From: Clonostachys chloroleuca
Taxonomy: Eukaryota > Ascomycota > Sordariomycetes > Hypocreales > Bionectriaceae
Assembly: GCA_037952775.1 (NCBI GenBank)
Contig: JBANAY010000003.1
Span: 4,092,001-4,156,000 of the forward strand
Reading direction: 5' to 3'
DNA: 64,000 bases
Shown here: one piece after another, positions 11,369 through 22,684 of the stretch
How the letters are laid out: every line of letters begins with the position of its first letter
How positions within the stretch are numbered: the stretch's first letter is position 1
Position numbers and translations under genes: made by a program
The notes under the pieces: generated by a model
Seen by the model: the letters and a program-made list of their open reading frames with translations, nothing else
Database searches by the model: none
What the model was told of the DNA's origin: nothing

Positions 11369-11924
11369 CTTGACATGACGATTCTCAGTTCAGCAGACGA
11401 ACCATTTTTTCATTTTCCGAATAATTACATATAGACTTTCATATGCTCACCGTATAAAATAGCATTTTAGCGAATCAATTACTTAGCGTTGTCCATTCTA
11501 AAAAGCATCCTTTGATTCACTTGTCCAATATTGCTCAATTGGTGAGGTGTAACTGCAGGAGGAAAACGCCATATTTCGATTCTAGTAAGAACAGGGTTAA
11601 CACCGTCTTTGCTCGTAACCCAGTTCGTCTTATCTCGAATGGCACCTTGAAGATCTCAATACGATTCCCATGCTCTTGGATTTTATCCCCTGAGTGCGAA
11701 TTCTGATTGCAATCACTCTGTCATGGCTATATCCTTGTCTTTAACTCCCTAATAACTCAAATTTAAGACATAAGAGATTGTATTAAGAACCTGGGGTTCG
11801 CTATAGAATGGAGATGGTAGGATATTTATAGATAGGATCTTATTTTACAAAAATGGTTCCCTCCCCACACCATATATTACTTTGAAATTTTCATCTGGCC
11901 CCCTTCCACATCGGAACATATTGC
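11369..11924. other. Convergent intergenic region
   Basis: 3' flanks of the rhodopsin-domain gene and the ABC transporter. AT-richer than its surroundings; no gene seen. Confidence 0.5.
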
Positions 11925-14900
11925 CTAAAGCGTCTTCTTCCCCTTTGGCATTCGCACTAGGTAATACAAAGCCAATGCCGCACAGACATTGAAAACAATG
12001 TAGACCCAGCCAAGTCCAAAGTCTCTCCATCGATTGCTATAGCTAGAACCGATGGTCTGTAGAAAGACGTTGGTGTCGCTCATGGAACAATAACTACAGC
12101 TGGCTGTGCTATCCGCGTCCAGCACGTAGCCGCCCCGGCTGGAGATGTATTCCGCCATATAGCTACCGCAAGTCTCGTTCGCCGGAAGACTGACAGGGAC
12201 CCATTCATTAGTAGCACATTCGACTTTGTTATTGGCCAGACCTGTTGAAAGAACGGAGGAGACCCAGTATGTCAATGGTGTACAGCGGTAAAGGAATATC
12301 CAGAAACGGGGCATGGAATCGGCCTTGGCGAGAACACCACAGAAGAAAAAGGACAACATGAAGAGCAAGTTGGCAAGGTTTCCACCCGACTCCCCCGAGT
12401 CAGTGAAAGACATGCACATAGTCGCAAATGTCGACGTCAACATGATGAACTGAAGGAACAACAGCCACATCAGCACACCTCTTTCTGTCCCCTGGTCGGC
12501 GGCTTCAGCGTTTTTATAGAATCCCACCGGGTAGTATATCAGAGCCCATAGAAACACTGAGGCGATAATATTCCAGGGAATCTCAATAATGATCTGGCTG
12601 AGCATAAATATCTTCCAGGAGTATGTCTTGGATGGCCGCTCGCGGGCTTCGTAGAGAGTGCGTTGTGTCACGAAACTTGGTATCTGCTGCTGGACGAGCT
12701 GGGAGAAGATGGAGCAGAATTCGAAGATGGCGAACATCTGGTTTTGAAGGCCCTGGATCGATCGTGGTCCATCGAGAAATACTAAGCCAATGAATAAACT
12801 TACGCAGATGCACAGGCTCAATTTGGAGTAGATGTAAGAGGGTGTGCGCCAATATTGTTCAAAGGCGCGGGTCGTTACAACTAATAGTTGGTCCCAGAGT
12901 GGTGCTGCGAATTCTGCATATGCGTGGTTGTCGTGAATTTCTGTAGTAGCTGATTCGGTCTGTCTCGATTCCTTGAGGCGTTTCAGCTCGTTCTGGACGG
13001 CTTCAAATTCGGGGCTAGAGCGCCACGTCTGATGCCAGTCGACCTGTGACTCGCTCCCTGGGGCATCGCCAATGGCCTCGAACATCCATTCGGCTGGGTT
13101 GACACCTGGAGGGCAGGCCGGCGCCAAATATCGTTCGAAATACTCAGTCAACGTTCTGGAATTCTCTCCAATATCACCTTGTGCACGTCGTTAGCTCATT
13201 GCGTAATGGATTGAAACACACCAATAGTTGTACTTACCAAAATATACGGTTCTCCCATTCTTGGACAAGAAGAGCAGTCTATCGAATCTTTGGAAGAGCA
13301 TAGCCGAGGGTTGGTGGATGGTGCAAAGAATGGACTGTCCAGCTTTCGAAAGCTTCTCTAGCAGGTTGAGAATAGCCCAGCTGGTTTGAGAGTCAAGACC
13401 TGATGTAGGTTCATCAACGAAAAGAAGTAGAGGTGGTTTGGCAGCCAGCTCAACACCAATCGTGAGGCGTTTGCGCTGCTCGATGTTGAGACCCTCGCCC
13501 AACACGCCGACAATTGCATCCGCATATTCTTCCATGTCTAGCAATTTGATCACCTCATCGACGTATGCAAGCTTTTCTTCGCGAGTGTTCGATTCCGGTT
13601 GGCGGAGCAGTGCTGAGAATTCCAAAGCCTGTGTTGTGATATTGTTAGCTCGTTTTGCACAGAGAGATTGGTGTGTTTTCTTTTTCTTTGCTTACCTCTC
13701 TGACTGTGCTTGTCTCTAGGTGAAGATCTTGCTGCTGAACATAACCCGTCTTTCTTTGAAAGCTTTCGTCGCGGAGATGGCCGTCAACCAGCATCTCTCC
13801 CGTGATGACCCCAGCGCCCAACCGAGCAGCCAGGCAATCCAGCAGAGTTGTTTTACCTGCACCTGAGACTCCCATCAGAGCTGTGAGTGTGCCTGGTTTG
13901 ACCCAACCATCAACGTGATCAAGGATGCGCCGGGTTTCCTTTTTGATCTTTAGATCGTAGCATACGTTGCTCCAGTGGAAAACACTCACAGACGCTTGAA
14001 TGGTCCGATCAACACTTGACGAGGATCCCTCAAACTGCTTTGTAACCTGCACCGGGTGGGGCAGCGACTTTTCGACGTCAGTTCTGTCCCTGACATGCGA
14101 AGCAGGCACAAAGCCTCGTCTGAACACAAGCACTTCACCCTTGGATTTCTTAGCGGTGATATACTCGCTGGCAACAAAGTACACAACGTGGTTGAAAATG
14201 ATCATGGCTATGATGATTCCCACGTTGCGCCACTTATGGGCATGATAGTAGCTGTAAGCAGTGTTGATGTAGTCCTCGCCGTTGACATACGAGCGGCCGG
14301 GAACAGCTCCGATAGCACCGCAAGCCGCACTTGCGCGGTCGGCATAATCAGGGACGTAGGTAGTGCAGGGGAAGTCACGGCCGTGGAACTCATTGACCAT
14401 GAGAGATTCAAAGCCATAGGCGACCGGGTTCAGGTAGCTGATCCAGCGGCACCATGACAGCATGTAGTCGATGGGCATTACGAAACCGGTGAAGATAATG
14501 AGGGAGAGCATCAGGATGGCTGCAGGTATCATGGCCTGATACAGGGTTCGAGATAACGCGCTTGGAAAATGGTTAGCAAACGGCGCGGAGTTAGATAAGA
14601 TGTGAGGATACATACATGGATCTAAAGACCCCAGACATGGCCAAAGTGACAAGAAACATGACGAACATATAAAAGAAAAAGGGTCCTGGCTGGCGGTTGA
14701 GATTCGTCATGAAATAGAAGACACTATTGAAGACAATGTTGTTGAGAAGCTTGATAGGTAGGTCGAGCAATACAGAAGAGTATGATTCGGCTGAAGGATG
14801 ATAGAATGCGTAACGATTTTGCTTTTCAACAATGGGCCGTTGATCATACAGGGTAAAGATCTCGAGCATTGAGGCGAAGGCATTGGAGATAATGGTCATG

Positions 14901-16612
14901 AACAGGACACAGCTGCGGCCGTAGAACGAGTCCGTGTTCAGCCCCAAGTTGTAGAATAGCGATGAGAGGATAAGCCCTATCACGAGATTGCCGATGGACA
15001 TGCCAACGGGAATCCCGGGGTCTGCCAGGAGACGTCTATATCCACGCCAGAGACAAAGCATGACTTGTTGAGAGTAGCTCAGCATGAAAGCAGAATTGAG
15101 TCGCTGGCCGTGGGCCTGTACTGATTTCTTCTGCTCCCGGAAATTCAGAGCATCTGAGCCGCCAATGGGGTGCCGTATTTGGTACTCTTCCATTTGCATC
15201 TTTAATTCTCGATAATCCCGACTTGCCTTCCAAGCAGCTGCGAAATCCTCCGGTGTTTGGGGAGGGTTGAAGCCAGGTCGGGTTACACGTTCTGAAGGCG
15301 AAGTCATTGATGTCAAGAAATCAGGCGTGGTTTGCCGAGCATGAGGCTTAAATCCAAGTCTGATAAAATACTCCTTGGCCTTGGATGCAGGGCCAAAGTA
15401 TATCTGTCGTCCTTCGTAGATCACCATGGCCTTGTCAAACAAGTCGAATGCTGCTTGTGGTGCCTGATAAATCGATACTGCGCACGCTTGTCCGAACAGC
15501 TGAGACTGCAGTCGAAGGGTCTTGCAAAACTCGATTGCGTTGGCAGAATCAAGGCCACGTGTTGAGCTAGAGGCATGAATTAGAAATATGATAGAGTGTG
15601 TGAAAGTGATGGAAGGATCAACTTACTTATCCCAGCACTGAAATGGGGCGTTTGCCAAAGTCGACTCGGCGATGGTGACTCGTTTTCGTTCACCTCCTGA
15701 GACCCCTCGGACAAAGTCATTGCCGACTTTGGAGTTGAGAGTATGACTGATGCCATACATGGCCATCACTACATCGCGAAGGTGCTCACAATACCTGTCA
15801 TGGAAAGGTAAGTACGTGGAAGAATGTTAAAGGGGCTCCTGGGCATACTTGTCTTTCGAAATACCAGGCGGCAATGATCTTGGGCAGCGAGCTTGAGATG
15901 CAAATTGCAAAGTCTCCCCGACTGTGAGTTTAGGAAAGTGGACGTCTGTCTCGGCAGTATAGATAGTCTCGCCCCTGTGAGCGGTGTGCATCTCCTGAGA
16001 TGAAATACCCTGGTAGTTGAAGTGTGAGTCCTCGGAAATATGAATGCCATTTGTCTCGCCCGCAATGGACTTTAGAAATGTCGAACACCCTGATCCAGGC
16101 GGTCCCAAGACAACGCACATCTCGCCGGGATTGATGATACCGTCCATGTGATGTAAAATGTCAATGCGTCGGTCATTTGTCGAATGTAGGAACAGGCGAC
16201 GGATCATATTGGGTAGCGCAAGCCACACATTGGCGACATCCTTCTGGAAATCGATCGGAGTGCCAAAACCGAAGACACTCATGTTTTGGAAGCAGAGACC
16301 AGTTTGCCGAAACGGTATTTTGGAGGATCTGGCAGCGTTCACTACCGTCATCGCCCAGGCTTTTGCATCGAATTTCTCACCATGGGGATTCAAAGGGGAG
16401 TCAGGGGAATTGCTGACGAGGGCTGGGTGCTCATTGCCAAGTGCAGACTGGTCCGAGAATTGGCGAGCAAGGTGTTGGATCATCGAATGGCGCTGGTTCA
16501 TGTCTGGAACACTGCTTTCAGCTATAGCTCCTGTCTTCTCGACTTCGATATTAGGGGTCGACGCCAGTGTCGAAGACGTTCCTGGCGGGTTGACGACTTC
16601 TTGTTGCTTCAT
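11925..16612 (-). CDS. Full-size PDR-type ABC transporter (ABCG, CDR-like)
   Basis: Plasma-membrane multidrug or metabolite exporter powered by ATP. Start ATG is at 16612 ([11 protein letters not shown]); six exons are 15849-16612, 15627-15794, 14616-15566, 13696-14560, 13238-13628 and 11925-13177, with all phases consistent, giving 1463 residues, the usual family length. Layout is NBD1-TMD1-NBD2-TMD2. NBD1 has the fungal Walker A variant GPPGSGCST, signature VSGGERKRV and Walker B region [15 protein letters not shown]2 has [12 protein letters not shown], the degenerate signature [12 protein letters not shown] and [12 protein letters not shown]. The paired deviant and canonical sites are normal for PDR pumps. 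C-terminal extracellular cysteines (ETCGSYM, CSYCS) fit the CDR group. No lesions were seen. Confidence 0.96.
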
Positions 16613-17950
16613 AGCGAGGTAGCCCACGATACGAGCGTGAAGGGGCAGGAAGAGTGCAATTTAGCTGGGCAACCAATTTCTCTTAGCCCAAAGCGCAAAT
16701 CACCTACCAGAGTAAAAAAAAAACGACTCTCTTATATTTTCTACCTGCTGGGTTAGGAGAAACGGAGATTTATGTTCTCGGCCGAAATATTCAGTCAGCG
16801 GAGACGGACATAAGTAACTCGCGCATGACAATCGCGGAGCACGGCTGAGAAGCGAAATTTGTTTCGTTTCCAGGGCAGAAATAGGCCCCGATTCCTTTCC
16901 TTCACGTGGTAGGCCCAGTAGAAGTCTAGAGTTTGTTCAACATCTCATTTCGGAGTTGGCACCGGCGAGGCTGGCTGCTGAAGGTTTGTTAAAATACCGA
17001 CATCGACGACGGATCCGGCTCAAGATAACGGATGAAATTGGACGTCTTAGACACTTTTGATGATAATCATTTATTGTCAATGGTTTTAGTTTTCCGTCAA
17101 CTGAGGTAGCGGTGATTTCGGGATGGGAAATAACCAAGAGGCCTGTAGAACGTCGAACAGTCTGCTGTCGCCTGATACCGCCCTTCTTGTGCGAGCACCA
17201 TATCTCCGTGTTGGGGATATTTCCGCCTTTGAGATTAAGGATCCCCCTGGCATATCTCATTATTATGACAGAGTACAAACGCTCACTGCAAGCACACGTA
17301 AATAGCTTATTCTCATTCTATGTAGTGGGAGAGGTGCTGGTAAGCTAGGTACAATTTTTATAATATCAAGGGTGTAGACTAAATTACTTATTGCAAAACG
17401 ACATACGTACTTTGAGCTTTAACAAAAATGTATAGAAAAATATCAATCGGAAAATTCGATAGAGGCTAGAGCCACCGACTACCAGAAAAGGTTTACCGTT
17501 GTTACTCTTGTACAACATCATATGCACATAGCACTAGGAGTTGTCAGTCGTCCTTTCCTTTCGAGTCCTAGACTTCCCAGTTCTTCAACACATAAGTCAC
17601 GCGGTAGTCCTTTCATTCGGCTGAGACTATTCGCCTCCTCTCTGTCTTGCGTAGATTTCTTCACCGAGACTCAGATAGGCCCATTGCAGAAGGCCAGCAA
17701 GTATCGAACATTCCCCTAAAAGCTCCAAGCCACATCCATTCAAACTAGAGGCAAATCAACACCAAAAATTGGGTGCTCGAGCTCGCAAGTACGATCATCA
17801 TCCCAAGCTGCTTCATTCAAGGACTGCTGCTACCCCTCATTCCCGCTTTGTTGTCGGTCGATGGCTCTCCTGTTTCTGTCGGTGTTTTTTTTCCCCGGTC
17901 TTTTGTCACTGGTGTCTTTTTCTCTATTGCCGTTTCTAGTCCTGCTATTT
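16613..17950. other. ABC transporter promoter and flanking non-coding DNA
   Basis: About 1.3 kb. A 60-codon open frame at 17123-17305 (plus) is unrecognised and unsupported. No TE or RNA gene seen. Confidence 0.45.
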
Positions 17951-18094
17951 CTATCTTGATGGTTGCTGTCCCTGTTGCTGTCCATTTTCTGGCGTCATCA
18001 CTATGCTGCCGCTAGCGTCGTCACTCTCCCGGTTGTTGGTCTTGTTGCTGGGGCTGTCAGGTGCTGCTACTGGTGCTACAAGTTGTTGGGCTGT

Positions 18095-18648
18095 TTACCC
18101 CTTATCGTGAGTGATCGAACTCACCGGACCTTTTTGCCTCGGGGCTTTAATATCGTAGTGAATTTTGCCGAGAAGCTCCTTGAGCTCTTTGTCCTTAGCA
18201 TCCTTTGCTCTAGCCTTAGCCTCCCGGTCCTTGTCCTGAAGCCCTCGCACTTGGTCCTTAAGATCCCGTATTATTCTATCTTTCTTCTCCGACTTTCGTT
18301 CATGATAGTCATGATCGTCTTCGGACGAGCTATCGTAGCGCTTCTTCCGTCGACTTGCCGAGGCACGGGGGCTTGTGTGGGTAGAGTAAGGATACTGGAT
18401 GCTCTGCCGGGCATCGATGGGCCGTGAGTAATCGACCTGCTGTTGGGCAAGAGAAACTTGAGATAGTCTTTCCTGAAGTCTTAGGACGGATTCGACCCCG
18501 AATCTAGCAGCAACAAAGAAGACATAGATGAGGAATACAATAACGAGTGTAATAAATATCTACAGCACTTCAGTTAGGAAGTTTGAAGACATGCTATGCT
18601 GGAATACCATACTTGGAAGTGATACTCTGAATCTGTTGTGGAAGACAT
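18095..18648 (-). CDS. Small single-span membrane protein with charged coiled-coil tail, function unknown
   Basis: Two exons. The first is 18613-18648 (MSSTTDSEYHFQ) and the second 18095-18559, joined across an intron with GTATGG and CTGTAG, for 166 residues. After the splice the protein begins with a hydrophobic helix (IFITLVIVFLIYVFFVAA), then an amphipathic segment (LRLQERLSQVSLAQQQ), a Ser/Arg/Asp-rich region and a Lys/Glu-rich coiled coil (RDLKDQVRGLQDKDREA). It ends at TAA 18095-18097. The same frame continues open beyond that codon to a TAG at 17951-17953, reading QQLVAPVAAPDSPSNK and ending GQQQGQQPSR. The full protein may therefore be about 48 residues longer, cut by a nonsense change or joined by an intron starting at the GTGAGT near 18122. 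No family is recognised. Confidence 0.6.
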
Positions 18649-21531
18649 GACGGGAAATCTCCTTGGAGGAGTGCCTTCCGTGTTCCCTGATATAGGTTGC
18701 TTTGATAGAGACAGACGAGTATCAGAATGCGCGGCACAGTGGTAGCCCATGTATAGGAAATAGTTTCACAAATAGGTAGTTATGAAAAATGAAAAACTTG
18801 TCCCCTTTCGAGGAAAAAAACGCCTCAATTTATAGACACGTAGCAATCAGATGCCAGAGAGTAATCCAGTTCGTCTCTCGCTCAGACAATATCGCGCAAA
18901 TGCAATGGAACCCAAGAAAACAAGCTGTTAGCGATGTTGACAGAAGAAAACGTCAACTCACAGCGGCCGATGTTCATGTCATTGGACGATAATTGTCCGC
19001 GATCAGGTGGTAGACTGAGCGGGCTTGGAAGCAGTGGAAGGTGATTGGTCTTGTGTGCTTTACAGACCACGTCAGAAACTTGATCGAGATTCAGCTGCGA
19101 CGTTAAAACTTGGAACCCTCATGCATATATTGATATTGGCATGCAGAATGCTATATGTAGATATGAGGTTGCACCAACTGCTCAATTGGGCAATAAAGCG
19201 AGCAAGATGCGTTGCACCGTAAACTGATTCGAGCCTCTATCTCATCTTTTTTGGTATACCGATTGAACAGCTAGCGAACAAGCGGTCTAATGGGATCATA
19301 ATACGGACGCTTAATACCCAGTCCAGGGTATCATCCAAGCCAGAGGCGTCATGCTCAGACTTCGGGCTATCTGTTGTTGCCCGAAACTCCGTTGTACAGA
19401 TATCTATTACTTTCCGGTTTGAAAGTTGGAAGGCTTCTCTGGTTCGTTCTCAAACTTTATGGAAGCAGAAAAAAAAATCCGCCTTCTCCCTTCTAGTGCG
19501 AGATAGTGTAGAAATGAACGATGAGAAATCAAGCACCTTTTAAGAAACTCTATTGCCAAAGCCTATAGCATAATATGCAAGATTCTCGTGTACAATTTGG
19601 CTCTCATTAGGGTTCATCCTTATTACATTTATTGAAGCTTGGAACCTAAAGTTGAGTGCGTGCCTTAATATCCTAGTTTCTACAGTACCTCCAGCCAGAC
19701 TCAAAGCTCGGCAACTTCTATGAAGGCTCCAATTGCATGTTCGCAAATTTGGGCCATCGCAGCCACTACATAATACTAGTTGAGCTGCGATGGTGGTATA
19801 TTTGGTCGATTACTTGAGATGCAAGCTAATGCGTTCATAGTTAAGTCTGTAAAGCCACGAGCATTTACGCATTCCAGCTGACTAAACTAAGCTTTTGTTG
19901 TTCGTGTTGGCGCGAATTGAAGGTGACGCAATCAAAGACTTGACTGGTTCGAGGATTTCACAGTGTGCGACGAGGTCGATCAATAGACTATTCTGGAAGC
20001 CTGCCAATTTCGAAGCTCTCAGGGGTCGTCGTTACATTTCGATACGCGGCGTCTAATCCAGTGGTCACCGGACATTTCAATCGACGAAGGTCCGAGTGAA
20101 AGCTTGGCAGTATATCTATGCAGACGGGCTCACACAATCAAACCTTGACGTGTTGTGGTGACGCGTCCGGCCTCGTCCGAAGCGTCTTGGCGTCTTTGGG
20201 TTTGCTCTCTATCTTTTCTCGAGTCTGCCACGTGAAGCTTCTACGCCCTCACAAAGGTTCTATAACGGCCGCTTTGCTTGGTTAAGAAATTTTCACCACT
20301 GGACTCCTTTAGGGATGGCCCCTTCCGTGTTGACGCCACTTGATCGTAGCGTTGTTGGAGAAATAGAAACACTTACGTAGGATTCCTTCAGGCCCGATTG
20401 CGGGGAACCGATCTCCAATATTGACGTGTAGGGCCGGCTGAGAACTGACAAGCAAGCCCAGGATGTTAGCTCAGGGAGCACGTGAGCTAGCTGGATGCTT
20501 TACAGACATCAACCGTGCATCTAGGCTGAAAATAGAACGCCCAGGGACAGAGTTCGTCCGTCGGCATCATCTCGGGTGAGGAGAGGAGGGAGCTGGTCAG
20601 CTGGGGACGGGTACGCCGTCCGCGGATAGTGATTGGCCGCGCCGTACTTTTGGCATAACACGACGAAATTGGGACTTACTGTGGCGGAGCCGTGCCTGAT
20701 CGTATATGTATACGCGCAGTAGTAGTAGTCAGGTCCGGCTAATAGGGCTAATAGGGCTGATTGTCTACTCTTTCTCTACACCGTGGCCAGACTTCACGCC
20801 ATAGTTGGTGCACGTGGTGACGCTGCCCAGCTCTTCGTTTGCGCAATCGACGCCCAACCCACCGGGAGGGGGCCAGAACGCGAAGAGGGAGCAGAAGGGA
20901 AAGGGGGAATGACCAGTCTGTCTGAATTTCTGGAAGAGACGTGCCGGGCCCCAGCCGCTATTTGCATTAGCTCGCGGGAACATCATCCATCAGGGACTCA
21001 GGGGTTCCACAGCCTGGCGTCTGAGCGTTCCAGGCGCAGTAACTTCGTCTGGCTTGGAGCTTCCCAAGCGTAAAAGCCCTTTCGGTCGGCCACTCGGCAT
21101 GCAGAGCAGAGGGATTACTAACCGGGCGTTGTGTGTGGGCGGCCTCAGCCGCCACTCCCTCCCACATTTCCGTGGATGGCAGACGCCTGTGCCTGTAAGT
21201 TCTAGACCACTCCTGGGCGTATGTGTGACAGCTAATGTTCACGCCCGAATGACGGCTCTCTGTTCGCGCCAGGGCCAATAGACGGCGTGATCATGCTGCT
21301 GTGCAACAGTCCTGGCCTGGACCAATATTGCGATTCAGCCCCGTCCCGAGTAATTGTTCATTTAAACGCCTTCTTCCCGCCTTGGAAATGCGCCTAATAT
21401 CTCTTTGCCAACATCGTGAACACTGCTAAATCAGCTTCTGTTCTCTGCGCACTGCCAAGGGCTAGGTCTGGGTTCGCTACCTGAGCACCATCAACCTACT
21501 TAATCCGGCACTCCATTCCATTTCAACCATC
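18649..21531. other. Intergenic, about 2.9 kb, no gene recognised
   Basis: Promoter of the coiled-coil gene on the left and of the multi-pass membrane gene on the right. It contains short open frames only and a small tandem repeat of AATAGGGCT near 20740-20760. No recognisable protein, RNA or mobile element. Confidence 0.5.
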
Positions 21532-22564
21532 ATGCCGGCCATACCCGACTACCTCTACCCGAGGGATGAAAAAACAGTAGTGACATGGGGAGGGTCAACA
21601 CCAAAGATAGCGAAAATCGTCAACCGCCACCTCTCACCTCTGACCCCTTATGGATCCATCATCATCACATGCGGCGTCATCTTCATTGTACTGCTCTCTA
21701 ATATTCTTGAAAGATGGGTTCTACGAATGGTATACAAAGATATCTATCGGAACCTGGAGAAGCCTGGAAATGAGCGACGCCGCCGCTCGTTCACATACTA
21801 CCATGTCGGCGTCATGATGCTCTTTTCGCTTTTCTGCACCGGCGTCTACCCCGTCCTCATGTTTCTCGTCGGGCCTGGAGATTTCGGCACCCATATCGGA
21901 AGGAAAGGTGGAGGTGCAACTATTGGAGATTTGCTCTTCATGTTTGCGGAGATCTATACGGCATACTACCTCTACGAGATGTGCTTCCGCACGCAATTTG
22001 CCAGTCCGCTCACCATTGCGCATCATATTGGACTACTGCTGGTAGTGCAGACATCGGTTGCCCTCTTTGCCGACTCGGACAGCCATAAGGAGGCGACGTT
22101 GGAGTTTTACATGTGCATGGTGTGGGGTGAGTCAAGGCTTTCCTGATGATTTATCAATTTCAGCCAACTAATCATGTCTTATAGGAGCATTTGATGTGGT
22201 CGTGGAAATGCCTGTCTTTGTCTCCATGATAGTTTGGCGTATAAAGCGTCATAACCACGGACTCCTCGCCAAGATCGGTCTCGGATGCTGCATTTGGATT
22301 ATTGTAGCAGCCACCACCGAGGTCGTCGTGACTATCTACCTCTTGAACAGATCCTGGCATCGATGGGGAACTGTTTTCCGGGTCATCACGCCCGTTGTAT
22401 TTGCTCTCTGGATCGCGACGCAACTTTATGGCGCTTATAGACTTTACAATATGGGGCGGGCAGAGCTGCAAGAGCATAGAAAAGAATCCGGTGCCATCGA
22501 ATCAGAGTCTATTGAGTCGGGAAACTCTGAATCTGGAAGCACCAAAAACAAGGTTTTGGAATAG
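21532..22564 (+). CDS. Multi-pass integral membrane protein of unknown function
   Basis: Two exons, 21532-22126 and 22185-22564, joined as MVWG/AFDVVVE across a GTGAGT...ATAG intron of 58 nt; 324 residues. About six or seven hydrophobic spans are visible, e.g. SIIITCGVIFIVLLSN, VMMLFSLFCTGVYPVLMFL, IAHHIGLLLVVQTSVAL, CCIWIIVAATTEVVVTIYL and VFRVITPVVFALWIA. The His-His pair in IAHHIGLL sits where TLC-domain proteins have paired histidines, but the remaining match is too weak to assign that family. The C-terminus is a repetitive Glu/Ser tail (ESESIESGNSESGS). Intact, with a good ATG context. It converges with the GH3 gene. Confidence 0.75.
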
Positions 22565-22684
22565 ACGGAGGAGAATTATACACGAATAATGAGCTATGAA
22601 CTTTTTGGTTTAATTTATAATAGACAAGACAGCGTCGTTGGCAATAGAGTCTTATTTTGAGATAATCTTCCCATCGCTCTCTTT

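Noticed and set aside
16158..16756. Plus-strand frames of about 155 codons
   Set aside because: Antisense shadows of the first ABC transporter exon.
17773..18427. Plus-strand open frames of 80 and 154 codons
   Set aside because: They are the complement of the minus-strand coiled-coil gene, which has a start, intron and protein-like composition.
19960..19985. GGTTCGA-like sequence suggesting a tRNA B box
   Set aside because: No matching A box, acceptor stem or cloverleaf around it.
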